Assembly (NCBI GenBank): GCA_015501585.1 | Contig: JADNRY010000054.1 | Coordinates: 226,919-290,918 of the forward strand | Reading direction: 5' to 3' | Source of the DNA: Rhodocollybia butyracea | Lineage: Eukaryota; Basidiomycota; Agaricomycetes; Agaricales; Omphalotaceae | Length of the DNA: 64,000 nucleotides | Shown here: positions 1 through 11,104 of the stretch, in pieces | How positions within the stretch are numbered: the stretch's first letter is position 1 | Layout of the letters: each line of letters begins with the position of its first letter | Made by a program: the position numbers and the translations under genes | Notes under the pieces: model-generated | Databases searched by the model: none | Told to the model about the DNA's origin: nothing | Seen by the model: the letters and a program-made list of their open reading frames with translations, nothing else

Positions 1-2548
1 GTGCTGTTCAGACCCGGATAGCAAGATAAAGGAACAGGAAACGCCTGGGTCGTGGAATTCGTCATTTGGTTCGCAAGAGCCTGTGAGCTCACGTTGTACG
101 TGGCATCGAATGGAATCAAAATTGACGAGAGAACAGCAGAGCGGAAGGTTGGAAGGGTGGAGAGCTCTTGTCCTAGGACATTCACCCAATACAGCTGAAG
201 CGCGCGCGAACGTTGCGTCGAGGATGCTATCGAATATACGTCAGTACTAATCTTACTTTCTGACACAGTCAAACGTACCGAGCGCATAGCTATACATACG
301 ATTAAGCACCAGTAGCGCCGTATTACTTACTCGAGAAATCTGAGTGTTGACTGGCTGGCCATTGGTGGTAAAGTTGATAGCAGGTGGAGTGACAGTCTGA
401 GCAGCAAAATTGAACGTGAACCCAGAAGTCGTAATGGAATACGAGGTTGACGAGGAAGTGACTGGGACATCGGAGCTAAGATCAGACCATGGAGCGCTGC
501 GTGTGAAAGACTGTAGATTGTCTGTTGCAGTTACATTCTGGGATTGCACAAAATTCCACAACAGAGCGGACTGCGCCCAAAGTGTGCGATTGGGGTAAAT
601 GGCCGACGAGAGGCCAGGTGTGTCGATTAATAAGGCCTGTGAAGCGCAACTACTGTCCGTCGAGGAGCCATCTGCAAGCCATACAGCGGTATATACGGCG
701 CCGACAGAATAATTCGTGTCAAAATACCGATTCATTGTAGATGTCAATGAAAACAGACTTTGCGCTAGGCCATTGCATTGACCAGATTCAGTTGAGGTGC
801 AGACGCATGTCGCATCTGAAGATATTGATCAGAAAAAGATTAACGGAAAAATGGAAATTCCTACTTAGATCACAATAAGTTCCTGTAGTATTTGTGTTGG
901 AACATACCGGTAGCGACGGCGAGCTTTTGTGACGAAGAGAAACGCCTACGCCTGCACCAATAGCTGCACTGGCAATTACAATGAAAATTGCCAGGATAAT
1001 GAGATACCGCTTCCTGTTTGGAATAGGAGTTTTCTGTCTCTTGTTGGGATCGAGCTGGGTAGAGCTCCACGGACGGTCGGTGCCATCGGCACGCCGTCTC
1101 TGTATGGAACTCTCACCTTCCGCGCCTTCTAAAGCGGATGTATGCGAGTTAATATCCTCTTTGGGCAAGGTCCCATAACCGTCTTTGGGGAGGGCACCGT
1201 AACCATAATATGTTGAATCAAGACTATGGTGTGGATGATACCCTTTCTCAAGCAGACCATTCAAGGCCTCCGCCCTGGCGACTAGATGTGGTAAAGGAAC
1301 ACGAGAATCTTCCAAACGTGATTGTTGTTCCGCAGCGATTGGTATGTGTGGAATTGTGGGAACGGGTGGGAGCGGTTTCTTTTTCCACACCCGGGCCATG
1401 GACCGACCTGCCTCCGATATCCGCGAAATAACCGAAGGAACAAAGCTTTTTGTGGAATGAACAGATTGTCGTGAATTTGCCCCACTATTTGACCGTGGGT
1501 TTTCGCGAAGAAAATGTGGCTGCATTGTAGAAGAAGCCAACGCTGAGTTGTGACGAAAAGAAGGAGTTGAGACCTGAGCAAATTGGCCATATGATAGGGT
1601 TCTATCATCACTGGGTGCCGAACTGCTCCGCTGTTCGCTTGAATAGGAGCGCAATCTGGCTGGGGCGACGCCGACAACCGTTGCACCGGGGACATGAGGT
1701 CCTCGAGAAATGCTTGCAGACCGAATGACCGTCGTTGTAAAATCATTATTGGATGCGAGTGTGTCCGAGTCATCTGAAGCATGTCCAGAACCTTCTGGAA
1801 TAGGAGAAAACGCACTGGGAGGGGGTCGGGCGCCATGCGGCCGCGGGAGGGGTTGCGTTCTGGGAGGTGTATGTGCTGGAATAGAAGGAACAGGGGGAGC
1901 TCTCTCCGAAGCACCGGGGTAACGCATAATTGGCGGATATGTCATTTCGCTGAATCCACTGTAGGCATCGCTATTGATGGAAGCGCGGCGGTGGTCTCTG
2001 GAGGTCGAATTTTCCTGCAGTAAAGACGTGATGAAGTTGGTAGACAGAAGCCTGTCCTCCGTAGCATCAACATCGATACTCGAAGCACCCTCATGCCAAT
2101 CAAAGGGTGATATTATTCGAGATTGGGGTGATGAAGGCCGGGATTCCTCAACATCCTGGCCATAACCTTTTCTAGATTCAACAGAGCGGCCTGATTTGGC
2201 TGAAGGTAATGGCTTATGTTTGGCAGAGGTCGGAGAGCCTGCTACTAGGGTGGTGTTATTTGATTTATTCCGACGTGGCGCTAAAGGTGCAGTGCTCGCT
2301 GTTGCATGGGTGAATCCGGATCCAGCTATAGAAGAGCTGTACTCGGACACGATCGGAGAGCTAGGTATAGACGCAGGAGGAGCTGGGAAGCGACCAAGAT
2401 GGAGTGAGCCAGCGAACGAAATAGTGCTGTCGGCTATTCCAGATACAGTTGTGCCTGTAGAGCCGGAAGACAAATGGCCTTTTGTAGGTGGACGTGGCTT
2501 GTCATCTGTCCTCGAGTCCTGGTTTTGAGTCGGAAGTTGGGACATCAC
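1..2548 (-). CDS. Ser/Thr-rich single-pass membrane protein, 3' end beyond the window
   Basis: Not recognised by name. Exon 1 (2548-865) encodes a long disordered region rich in Ser and Pro, then a basic stretch and one membrane helix at about residues 515-538, followed by a Cys-containing segment. Exon 2 (815-331) splices in frame and encodes a Thr/Ser-rich, N-glycosylation-rich region. A third exon stays open to base 1 on this strand, so the C-terminus is missing. The layout suggests a large cytoplasmic N-terminus with a short signalling or scaffold role and an extracellular domain, but this is inference. Introns carry GTAGGA...CAG and GTAAGT donors. Start chosen as the first ATG of the long open exon; an upstream exon is possible. 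Confidence 0.7.
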
Positions 2549-3062
2549 TATAACATGACGTTAAGGAGCAGTCTTTTCTACGAAGGCTTAAAGTACTTAC
2601 AAAAGTCTATTACGACAGCAGATCAGGGACACTTTTCATACCAAAGCCAACAGGACACTCAGCGGCGAAACCGCGGTAGTGCAAGAAGTGAGCGAAAAGC
2701 ACAGAAACGAACGACGAGGCTAACAGCTGGAAGTGGGAAGAAAACACAGGCAACGGTCAGATAACTTTATATAAACCATATTGATGCATCATTTACCAGT
2801 GCTATCCCCCGTTCCTGATTCCTAAATTCATCACAGCAGCTCAAAGGAAGCCTTTGGCATTCGTCTTAGATTTCCAGAATATACATGATAGTATGAACAG
2901 TGAATAAACCAGGATATAGAGGATTCAAGAATGTCAAGAAGTCTTCAAATCCTTCAAAAAAGCAGAAAGTAGTCATGAGCTGAACGTAAATTGGCGTGAT
3001 ATGTATAATATGAGAATGAAAAAAGGTAGTCGCCAAACAAACAGATTAAGTACAGTGTACAT
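2549..3062. other. Intergenic, no gene seen
   Basis: Holds the 5' region of the membrane-protein gene and the 3' flank of the Rac1 gene. Short open frames here have no family resemblance or splice support. Confidence 0.6.
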
Positions 3063-4035
3063 TCATGCAACGATGCATTTTGAGCCCTTCTTGCCTGATC
3101 CTCTGTCGTTTTTCGGGGGTGGGTTCACTGGATAACACCGCCTGCGTCAGAGAATCGATCTGATACATCAAAATGATAGTACTACTCACAAACAGCACGG
3201 ATAGCCTCATCAAACACAGTCTTCAGCCCCTTCTGCGTAAGAGCGGAACATTCTAAGTATTTGACGGCGTTGATATCCTTGGCCATCGAAACTCCCTGTG
3301 GGTACTGGATTGGAGCCATTCGGCTGTTATACCGAATAAGAACGAGATTCAGCAGCGTGAAACTTGAACTCACCGGTCTCTTAGCTTTTCAATCGTCCCG
3401 GGATCCTCACGGAGATCGAGTTTGGTGCCAACCAGGACGATAGAGGTCGAAGGTGCATGATGGGAGATTTCGGGATACCACTACAAGGAGGGGGACTATG
3501 AGGTTCGAGACCGACCTCGGAATATCGAACACGCACCTTGGTCCTGACATTTTCGTAGCTAGGGGGACTGACGAGAGAGAAACATATCAAGAAGACGTCG
3601 GTTTGAGGGTACGAAAGAGGTCGAAGACGGTCATAGTCCTCCTGTCCGGCGGTATCCCAGAGACCAAGCGAAATCGTTTTGCCGTCTACCATTACATTCG
3701 CCGAATAGTTGTCGAAAACTAAGGAAAGATGAGCATCCTGAGCACGTCTAGCTGAAATGGAACTACCAGTTGGAATGTATTCTCCCTGAAACGAAAAAAC
3801 TTGAGTGTGATATCCACAAGGCAAACATCAAGAGCGTACCGGGAACGCATTAGTGGTGTATGAAATAAGGAGGCAGGTCTAGCAGACTGTCATTGAGTTT
3901 TTCATGAAAGACAGCCAAAAGCACTTGGCTCACCTTGCCGACTGCACCATCTCCTACGACGACACCTAATAACACAGGTTAACAACCAGAAACACCAAGA
4001 GTCCAAAGCAGCGACCGACATTTAATGGCCTGCAT
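3063..4035 (-). CDS. RAC1: Rac1-type Rho GTPase
   Basis: Small GTPase that switches between GDP and GTP to control polarity, actin and NADPH oxidase at the membrane. Splicing about seven exons gives roughly 194 residues with every family hallmark: N-terminus [16 protein letters not shown] (P-loop), the switch I segment [30 protein letters not shown] (switch II), [10 protein letters not shown], and ECSALTQKG. The last intron must use the acceptor in TTATCCAG; this yields a basic tail ending KKGSKCIVA, a CAAX prenylation box. The first coding exon is only MQAIK plus one base. The polybasic tail and CIVA box favour Rac over Cdc42. The gene appears intact. Confidence 0.95.
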
Positions 4036-4625
4036 GCTGAAGAAATAGTCTATAAGACACTCTTGAAGGTACTAAATCGTTGTCGGAATCCTGTACAATA
4101 TGGCGTATTCGAGAAGATAAGAGAAACAGCTAGCTAGTATTTGCGGAGAGACAAGAGAGATGTCTGAAATGTAGGAATCGAGCCAGACAATGAGTACAAG
4201 CAGGAATATGCATAACCAAAGTTCGAAGACAAACCTATAAGAGGATGAACAAGTCAGGTCCAGGTCCAGGAGGAGCTGTTGGTCGCCTAGGCGCCTATTA
4301 CTCAGCGCCATCACGCAAATCAAACGCATAACAGGATTCATATTTCACAAGTAGAGTAAGTGGTTATTAACTATACATGAAAAGACCAAAATATGCAGTC
4401 TAGCGCAAAGTAAGCGAAATGCAAAACCGATAGGTGATAAATATAAGATGAAATGATACAGTGCGTAAAAGCTGATTGGGATACAACGCCGCCGACCGAC
4501 GCGATTCACATAGATGAGAAGAAAAAATAAGGGAAACATAGATCGTACAAAAACAGAAACGACAGCTCAAACAAATCACAGCAAGGACGAGGAGCAAAGC
4601 AAAAGCGAAATCAACAGCGTAACGC
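4036..4625. other. Intergenic between Rac1 and the zinc-finger gene
   Basis: About 590 bp upstream of Rac1 and downstream of the zinc-finger gene, both on the minus strand. No coding signal beyond short chance frames. Confidence 0.6.
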
Positions 4626-6442
4626 TCAAATAGTGATTTTTCGCTTTTTGGGAGGCGGTGTGATAGACTCGGACTGACCAGAATCCGAGTTGGAACGCGA
4701 GTTTGTCAGGTTGTCCATGACTTCAAATTCATCCTCAACGTCGGATGAGGATCCCTGAGCACGAGTGTAATTCTTTGGAAGGACGAAAGGCTCAAGGAGC
4801 CCAATTCCAAGGCCGCTTTGATTGAGAGAAATATCCTTTCGCACGACTGGGCTTTCGGCGGGGGTCATTCGGGGATGAACAAGTCCACGAGTCACAGGAC
4901 TAGAATTGTTGTCCGATTCCCAGTCCTCCAGGCTGGTCAGGAAGGGATTACGGGCAGTCGGAAGTGAGAGCAAGTCGTCTAACGATAGCTCTGAAAAGTT
5001 TCTCTGGTGATGGCTGCGACCAATTAGGCTCCGGCTCAAAGGAGACTCTTCTACCGGCTGAGAGGAAGAGCTCTTCAAGCCAACCAGCCGCTTATTCGTA
5101 ATACTACCAGGAGTGTCCAACTCCACAAAGAACGACTTTTTGCTGATCAAGGAGCTCCCAGGACTCGAACTTTCGTCATGCATGAGATTCGGCACAGGTC
5201 CTGGACTGTCAATAGTCAAGGTTCCCGAATTACGTAGTAAAACGCTCAGCGACAAGTCTCGCGCTTTGGAAAAGGGATGACTTGGACTCGGATAGCGCCA
5301 TGGCTGGTCGTACGGGGTTGGAGCAGGAGAGTGGCGAAACGCGGGTGTCGCCTGGGGATCGTAGGGGGAAGGTGGAACCGAGGATATAGGAGGGGTCGAA
5401 GTCTGAAGAGTGCCACTAGATCTACCATCTAGATCCGGAGAGCGTTTCAAAGGTGTCAGAGGTGGCGTAAAGGGAACATTTGTCTCAGTGGAATTGTCAA
5501 ATGTAGCATCCGATGGCACAGATGGGTCACCCGTGATGGCTGGACGAAATCTGATTTTATGCTGGGTCTGAGACGTGCTTTGGGCAAAAGGTTGAGGAGC
5601 CACATCGATGTTGACAAGCCTATCATGGCCCTCCTCACTGGAAAGAAGCTTGGTAGTCGGTTTATTCTCTTCTACAAGGTTTTCGTGAGTAGAGTGATAA
5701 ACACCAGAGTAAAAAGCATACTTGAAGATCCTCTTCCTCTAGGGCGCTCACCACCGTCTCGCCTGTTTGACATGGCAATTCTATGTTTCTCAAACACATG
5801 ACGTCGCCACATACTCTTTGCATTGACGCCAGCATAAGTGCGCCTGCAAAAAGTGCAACGGAGTCGAGGTTCTTCGCCGTCTGGCCAGCCTTCATGGCCA
5901 TGCACTTTAATCTCCTTCTTTTTTGCAGGACACCATCCACGCGGAGGCTCGAGATGTGGCGGATATGGAATGAGGGATGAGGATGCGGGAGTTGGGATAG
6001 TAGGGGCGTTTGGATTTTCCTCAACGCGAATATAGTCAGAGGCATCCAAGAACCATTCAGGATTTTCCGCCATGACTTTGTACGTCAATCCTTCGGTGCA
6101 ATTGTGCGCGCCTGGAAAATCAGCGAATGGGGGGTGGATAAAAACGACCGAAGGTTCTGTGGGCAGCGGATCCATGCCGACAGTTGCGAGAAGACTGTTT
6201 TCTGAGCGATTTGGATGGCGGCCGAGATGAGGATATTTTCTCGAGTGGGAATTAGATGGAGGATTTGCGCTGGGGGTATAAGGGCGAGGGTTAAAAGATG
6301 ATTCCGCTGGCTTGAAAAAGTCCATGTCAGAGGTGGAAGTAAGCGTTCGTTTTAGGGGTCTCTCTATGGCCACGGAAGGTGAAGATGACGAGCCAGAAAA
6401 AGAGTAGGCTGACGACAGCGCAGGGCGAGAAGCCTCAGACAT
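4626..6442 (-). CDS. C2H2-like zinc-finger nuclear protein of unknown function
   Basis: Two exons (6442-about 5722, about 5671-4626) joined in frame across a GTATGC...TTGTAG intron give about 580 residues. The only structured element is one zinc finger near residue 200: CTFCRRTYAG followed by WRRHVFEKH, i.e. C-x2-C and H-x4-H spacing. The remainder is Ser/Pro-rich and probably disordered. The C-terminus ends PPPKKRKITI, a classical nuclear localisation signal. A role in transcription or chromatin is plausible but not shown. The start at 6442 is followed at once by a Ser-rich N-terminus with no better upstream ATG. Confidence 0.75.
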
Positions 6443-7254
6443 TGCGTATTACAAAACAGAAAAAACGGGCTTATGGCCTGGGGACTGAAGCTGTGATGCT
6501 GCTGCAGGGATTAGCGATGATTATTCAAGAAGTGCGCGAGAGCGACAAGATGGGGAAGATAAGAAGGAGATTTAAACAGAGTGAGCGACAAGAGCACACG
6601 AGCATGTGACCGTCGCACATGCCCATCCCCTGGTCAGCTGACTGATCATCGTGACACGACTTTGTGACAAAACGCCTAAAAATAAGTTGGCTGAAAATGC
6701 TATAACAATGTATCGGAACTGAAACGGCTCCGACTGTTTAGTACTCGCATAAATAATGGGAGCATTCTGTACTGTAATGCTAAAGCTGATTGTTTATCAT
6801 AACAACTAAGCTGTGCGCGCGCTAACAATCACTTTGAGTATCTTTTCTCACGGCTTAACAGTAACAAAGATGCAGTGACAGAGAATGATAGTCTGCCGGG
6901 AGGTGAGCCGTGAGTAAAAGCCGCCATTGGCAAGAGAACCTTGCAGTCTTGCCAGCCCCCAGGAGTCTTTTGAAATTGGAGGGCTCATCTGCATTGTAAT
7001 TTGTAAGATGGTGTGAATGGAGACAGATGGAGAATCAGAAGGGAAATAGCGAAATTGTACAAGTTGTAAAATATACAGCTCTGTGGTGAGTTGTGTTTAT
7101 TATCATTCACAGAAGAGAAGGTACTCAATGGTTTCAGGGTGTGGACAGTTGCGGCTGGGATGTATTTGGACGAGGATATCGATACTAACTTCACTTACAG
7201 GGTGGCGCATTTGTCTGTGTTACATATATAGAGTACATTCCCTGACAAGATTAT
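6443..7254. other. Intergenic, no gene seen
   Basis: About 810 bp between two minus-strand genes. No splice-supported reading frame or RNA gene noticed. Confidence 0.55.
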
Positions 7255-7850
7255 TCAAAAGGCCAACGACAGATAGCCCTGAAGACATTTAGCACTCGTT
7301 ATTGTAGTACATCAAGACCATCACTCACTGCGATCATCAAGAGCCCTCCAAGAGGGGTAATTGGACCAAGGAACTTCAAGTCTCTATTCAGAGTCAGAGC
7401 AAATATGGAACCCGAGAAAGCTACAGTTCCGGCAATGATGGCTGGTCCAGCAAACCTATGTGCGGAGAAGCGCGGATGCATGGAGACCAGTAGGCAACCA
7501 AGACCATTGAATATCTGAGGATTGCTCACTAAAGTACAACGATCCTGGAGGCAAGAAACTTACCGCGTAATGTGCTGCGGTATTCCAAGCATTGATACGG
7601 TCTGGAGTGATGTCTTTGCGCTGTTTCAAGCCATGTGCTCCTAAAGATAGTCAGTATACAGGTTTTACCTCGAGGAAACCATATACCAAAAGCACCAAAA
7701 CCAATCGCCGTCGCGGCTAGAAAACGCGAGTAAGCGAAATAAGCTGATGAGTATGAGCACATATTTTGACAGACTTATTATAGCTCCAGCTTTCCACAGG
7801 TATGCGCTACGGGCTCCAGTTGTGCGTGGAAGTAGAGGTATAGACGACAT
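7255..7850 (-). CDS. DUF423/TMEM256-like small membrane protein
   Basis: Five short exons give about 125 residues of very hydrophobic protein. Family hallmarks are [15 protein letters not shown] after splicing, the central helix [15 protein letters not shown], and [18 protein letters not shown] at the C-terminus. The last exon is only six codons and a stop, reached through a GTGAGT...CTTCAG intron. DUF423 proteins have four membrane helices; the fungal members are uncharacterised. The start at 7850 lies 81 bp from the divergent SPB1 start, so the two genes probably share a promoter. Confidence 0.85.
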
Positions 7851-7931
7851 GAGAGTTTATTCTGAGTTTTGGTGCATCCGGTCCGGCAAGTCAAATAATT
7901 TAGACGCTCGTTCTTCTTCCTCTTTTGCGAT
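7851..7931. promoter_or_regulatory. 81-bp divergent promoter of DUF423 gene and SPB1
   Basis: The two start codons (7850 minus, 7932 plus) are separated by only 81 bp, which must contain both 5' UTRs and core promoters unless transcription starts inside the opposite gene. It is pyrimidine-rich toward SPB1. No TATA box is visible. Confidence 0.6.
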
Positions 7932-10900
7932 ATGGGAAAGTCCCAAAAGAAAACAGGAAAGGGCCGTCTTGATAAGTACTACAAGCTTGCAAAGTGTGTC
8001 AACCTTTCACTGTTACTGTCATCGTCTAACTTACTTCCATTACAGAGAACAGGGCTACCGAGCTCGTTCAGCTTTCAAGCTAATTCAATTGAACAAAAAA
8101 TACAACTTTTTAGAATCTGCCAGATGTTGTATAGATCTTTGTGCAGCGCCAGGAGGATGGCTTCAAGTTGCTAGCAAGTACATGCCAGTGAACAGTGTGA
8201 TTATAGGCAAGTTTCCAAGCATAGAAATATTTTTCATGTTCTGACCATGTCGTAGGTGTTGATCTTGTTCCAATCAAGCCCATTCCCCGCGTAGTCACCT
8301 TTGCTTCTGATATCACTACTCCCCAGTGCCGAAATCTCATTCGTGGAGAAGTCAAAGACTGGAAAGCAGACGTCGTTTTGCACGATGGTGCCCCAAACGT
8401 TGGTACTGCCTGGATTCAAGATGCCTATGGCCAATCCGAGCTAGTGCTTATGAGTTTGAAACTCGCAGTGGAGTTTTTGGTCAAAGGAGGAACATTTGTG
8501 ACCAAAGTCTTTCGAAGTGCAGACTACAACAATTTACTATGGGTGTTCAACCAGCTGTTTGGAAAAGTCGAGGCTACAAAGCCGCCTTCATCCAGGTGAG
8601 TGAACTTTTTACTCTGATGTGTCTGTAACCAACATTTGTTTCCAAGAAACGTCTCCGCCGAAATTTTCGTCGTCTGTCGCGATTTCCTTGCCCCGAAACA
8701 CATTGACCCAAAATTCCTTGACCCCAAGCACGTCTTCAAGGATATCTCCGCCTCCATCCCTGAGAACCCTGACAAACCAACCCGTGCTCACAATGCAGAA
8801 GCTAACGTCTTCCAACCAGAGAAGAAGAGGCGTAAGCGTGATGGATACGAAGATGGAGATTATACGTTATTCAAGTCATTACCGATCTCGGAGTTTGTTC
8901 ACAGTTCTGATCCAATTTCGGTCCTTGGATCCTCCAACAAACTTGCATTCCTGACTGACGAAGAAAAAGAGTGCGTAGCTGTAACTTTCCTTGTGTTTCT
9001 TTACAATGTTAATATCGATATAAAGATGGCTTGCCCTCGACATCACAACTGGAGACGTAAAGGAAAACTGTAACGATTTAAAAGTACTTGGAAAAGGTGA
9101 CTTCAAAACACTCATCAAATGGCGTCTCGCACTTCGAGAGGAGGTAATGTAATCCTTGAACCTTTTTTAATCTATACTAAGAATTTTCTCTAGCTTGGAC
9201 TAGATGTGAAACGAAAAGATACAGAAGACGCGACAGAGACCGTCGAAATCACCGAAGAAGTGGACGAGGAGCAGATGATCCAAGACGAGGTGAGGAGAAA
9301 CTAAATTACGTCTACAATAAGTTTACTCACGTCCTGAAACAGCTGGAGCGACTGAACGCCGAAAATGCCGCTCGCACTAAGCGCAATCGTCGACGCGCGA
9401 ACGAGGTCAGAACGAAAACGATCCAGCGCATGCAATTACAAATGACTGCTCCAATGGACATCGGTCTCGACTTGCAAGATGCTTCTCTTGGTGGGCAGGA
9501 TGACATCTTTGACCTTCAGGGTGCTGAAAAAGGAATGCGGAAGCGCGGCGGCGTATCCAAGCTAGTCGGTGCCGATGGAGTTGTGGTTGAGGATAGTGAT
9601 GGGGAAGGTGACGACGCTGATGCAAGCGACGATGAGGTTTTGGATTCTGAAGAAGAGCGAGACCGGAAAGCGCGTGCAATGGAGGAAGAATTGGACGGGC
9701 TGTATGATTCTTACCAGAGTCGGCTGCGGGAAAGAGATGCAAAATTCAAGGTCAAGGAGGCCAGGGAGAAGAACAAGGAGCGGGAAGCTTGGTCAGGTAT
9801 AAAAGAGGATGCGTCTAGCAATGAGGATGATAGTGACGCAGAAGGTGGATGGGAAGAAATGCAAAAAGCAAAGGGTCGTCACGACGATTCTTCTAGCGAC
9901 GAGAGCAGTGCAGAGGATGAAGATGTAGAAATGGCAGTCCCGGCTAAGAAACGACGGTTATTACCAGTTGCTGAGACCCCAAGAGAAGCGAAGCGCCCCC
10001 GATTACTTACGAAACTCAAGGAGCCCATCCCTTCGGGAAGCCAAGCGTCCAAGGTTTGGTTCAGCCAGGACGTATTTGCTGGCATCGAAACTGATCTGGG
10101 AAATATTGAGGATGAAGAGGACGAAGAAATGGCGAATCAAGAGGATGACGAGGACGAAGAAATGGTGGATGAAGAGGAAGCAGAGGACGCAGTAGTCAAT
10201 GAAGAGAGTGGAGAATCGGACTGGAGTGATCAGGTTTGATAGGATGCCCCCGATTGCTCTCGACTAACCTTCCTTCTCATACAGGATGACTTCGAGGTCG
10301 TTCCTCAAGACGAGGATGCCGAAATGTGGGATGTCTCACATGAAGACGAAGACGCTGTGAAGCAAGCTCACATTCAAAGTCAGTACCGCCTCGCTTCCAC
10401 TGATTTGACTTGTACTCATCTTTCATTTCCAGAGCACGGGCTCACAACCGCAGAAGCAATGACCCTAGCACAACAACTGGTCAACCGTGAAAAGACAAAG
10501 ACACAGATGATCAATGACGGGTTCAATCGGTACTCATTAAACGCAAAAGACGGGCTACCCTCCTGGTTCCTCGATGATGAGGCGAAACACTACAAGCCCA
10601 ACATCCCGGTCACCAAAGAAGCCATTTCGGCACTTCGCGCGAAACAGAGGGCTTTAGATGCGCGTCCCATCAAGAAAATAGCCGAAGCTAAAGCCAGAAA
10701 GAAATACAAGGCGTCCCAAAGACTTGAAAAGGCGATGAAGAAGGCTGAGGGCGTCAACGCCACCTCAGATATGTCGGAACGCGAAAAAGCATCTCAAATC
10801 GAAAAGCTCATGCGCAAGGGTCTTTCCAAGGGGAAACCCAAGAAAGAGGTAAAGTTGGTTGTGGCAAAAGGCGCACACAAGGGCTTGAAGGGACGGCCAA

Positions 10901-11054
10901 AAGGTGTAAAGGGTCGATATGCTATGGTAGACTCAAGGATGAAGAAGGAGGTGAGAGCGATTGCCCCAACTACGAACTTTACATTAACCCTTTTTGTTAG
11001 GTGCGAGCCAAAAAACGAGTGGAGAAGGCCAACAAAAAGCGCAAGCGTGCGTAG
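7932..11054 (+). CDS. SPB1: AdoMet-dependent rRNA 2'-O-methyltransferase Spb1
   Basis: Nucleolar methyltransferase for 25S rRNA and a pre-60S assembly factor. The FtsJ domain is spread over the first exons: [10 protein letters not shown] (catalytic Lys), DLCAAPGGW (AdoMet site), [11 protein letters not shown] (Asp), TKVFRS (Lys) and NVSAEIFVV (Glu), so the K-D-K-E tetrad is complete. A long middle region follows, with an acidic, lysine-rich stretch from about 9430 to 10240. The Spb1 C-terminal domain ([34 protein letters not shown]) is next, and the protein ends in a basic tail [14 protein letters not shown]. All introns are short and in frame. Stop at 11052-11054, about 50 bp from the end of the convergent Sls1-like gene. 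Confidence 0.95.
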
Positions 11055-11104
11055 ATTTAGAGTATTATATCCGCATATGTACATACGATACTAGAGTTCT
11101 CACA

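Noticed and set aside
1710..2528. Plus-strand open frames opposite the membrane-protein gene
   Set aside because: They mirror the long Ser/Pro-rich exon on the other strand and show no domain.
3500..3530. GGTTCGAGACC resembles a tRNA T-loop
   Set aside because: It lies in an intron of Rac1 and no cloverleaf arms can be drawn around it.
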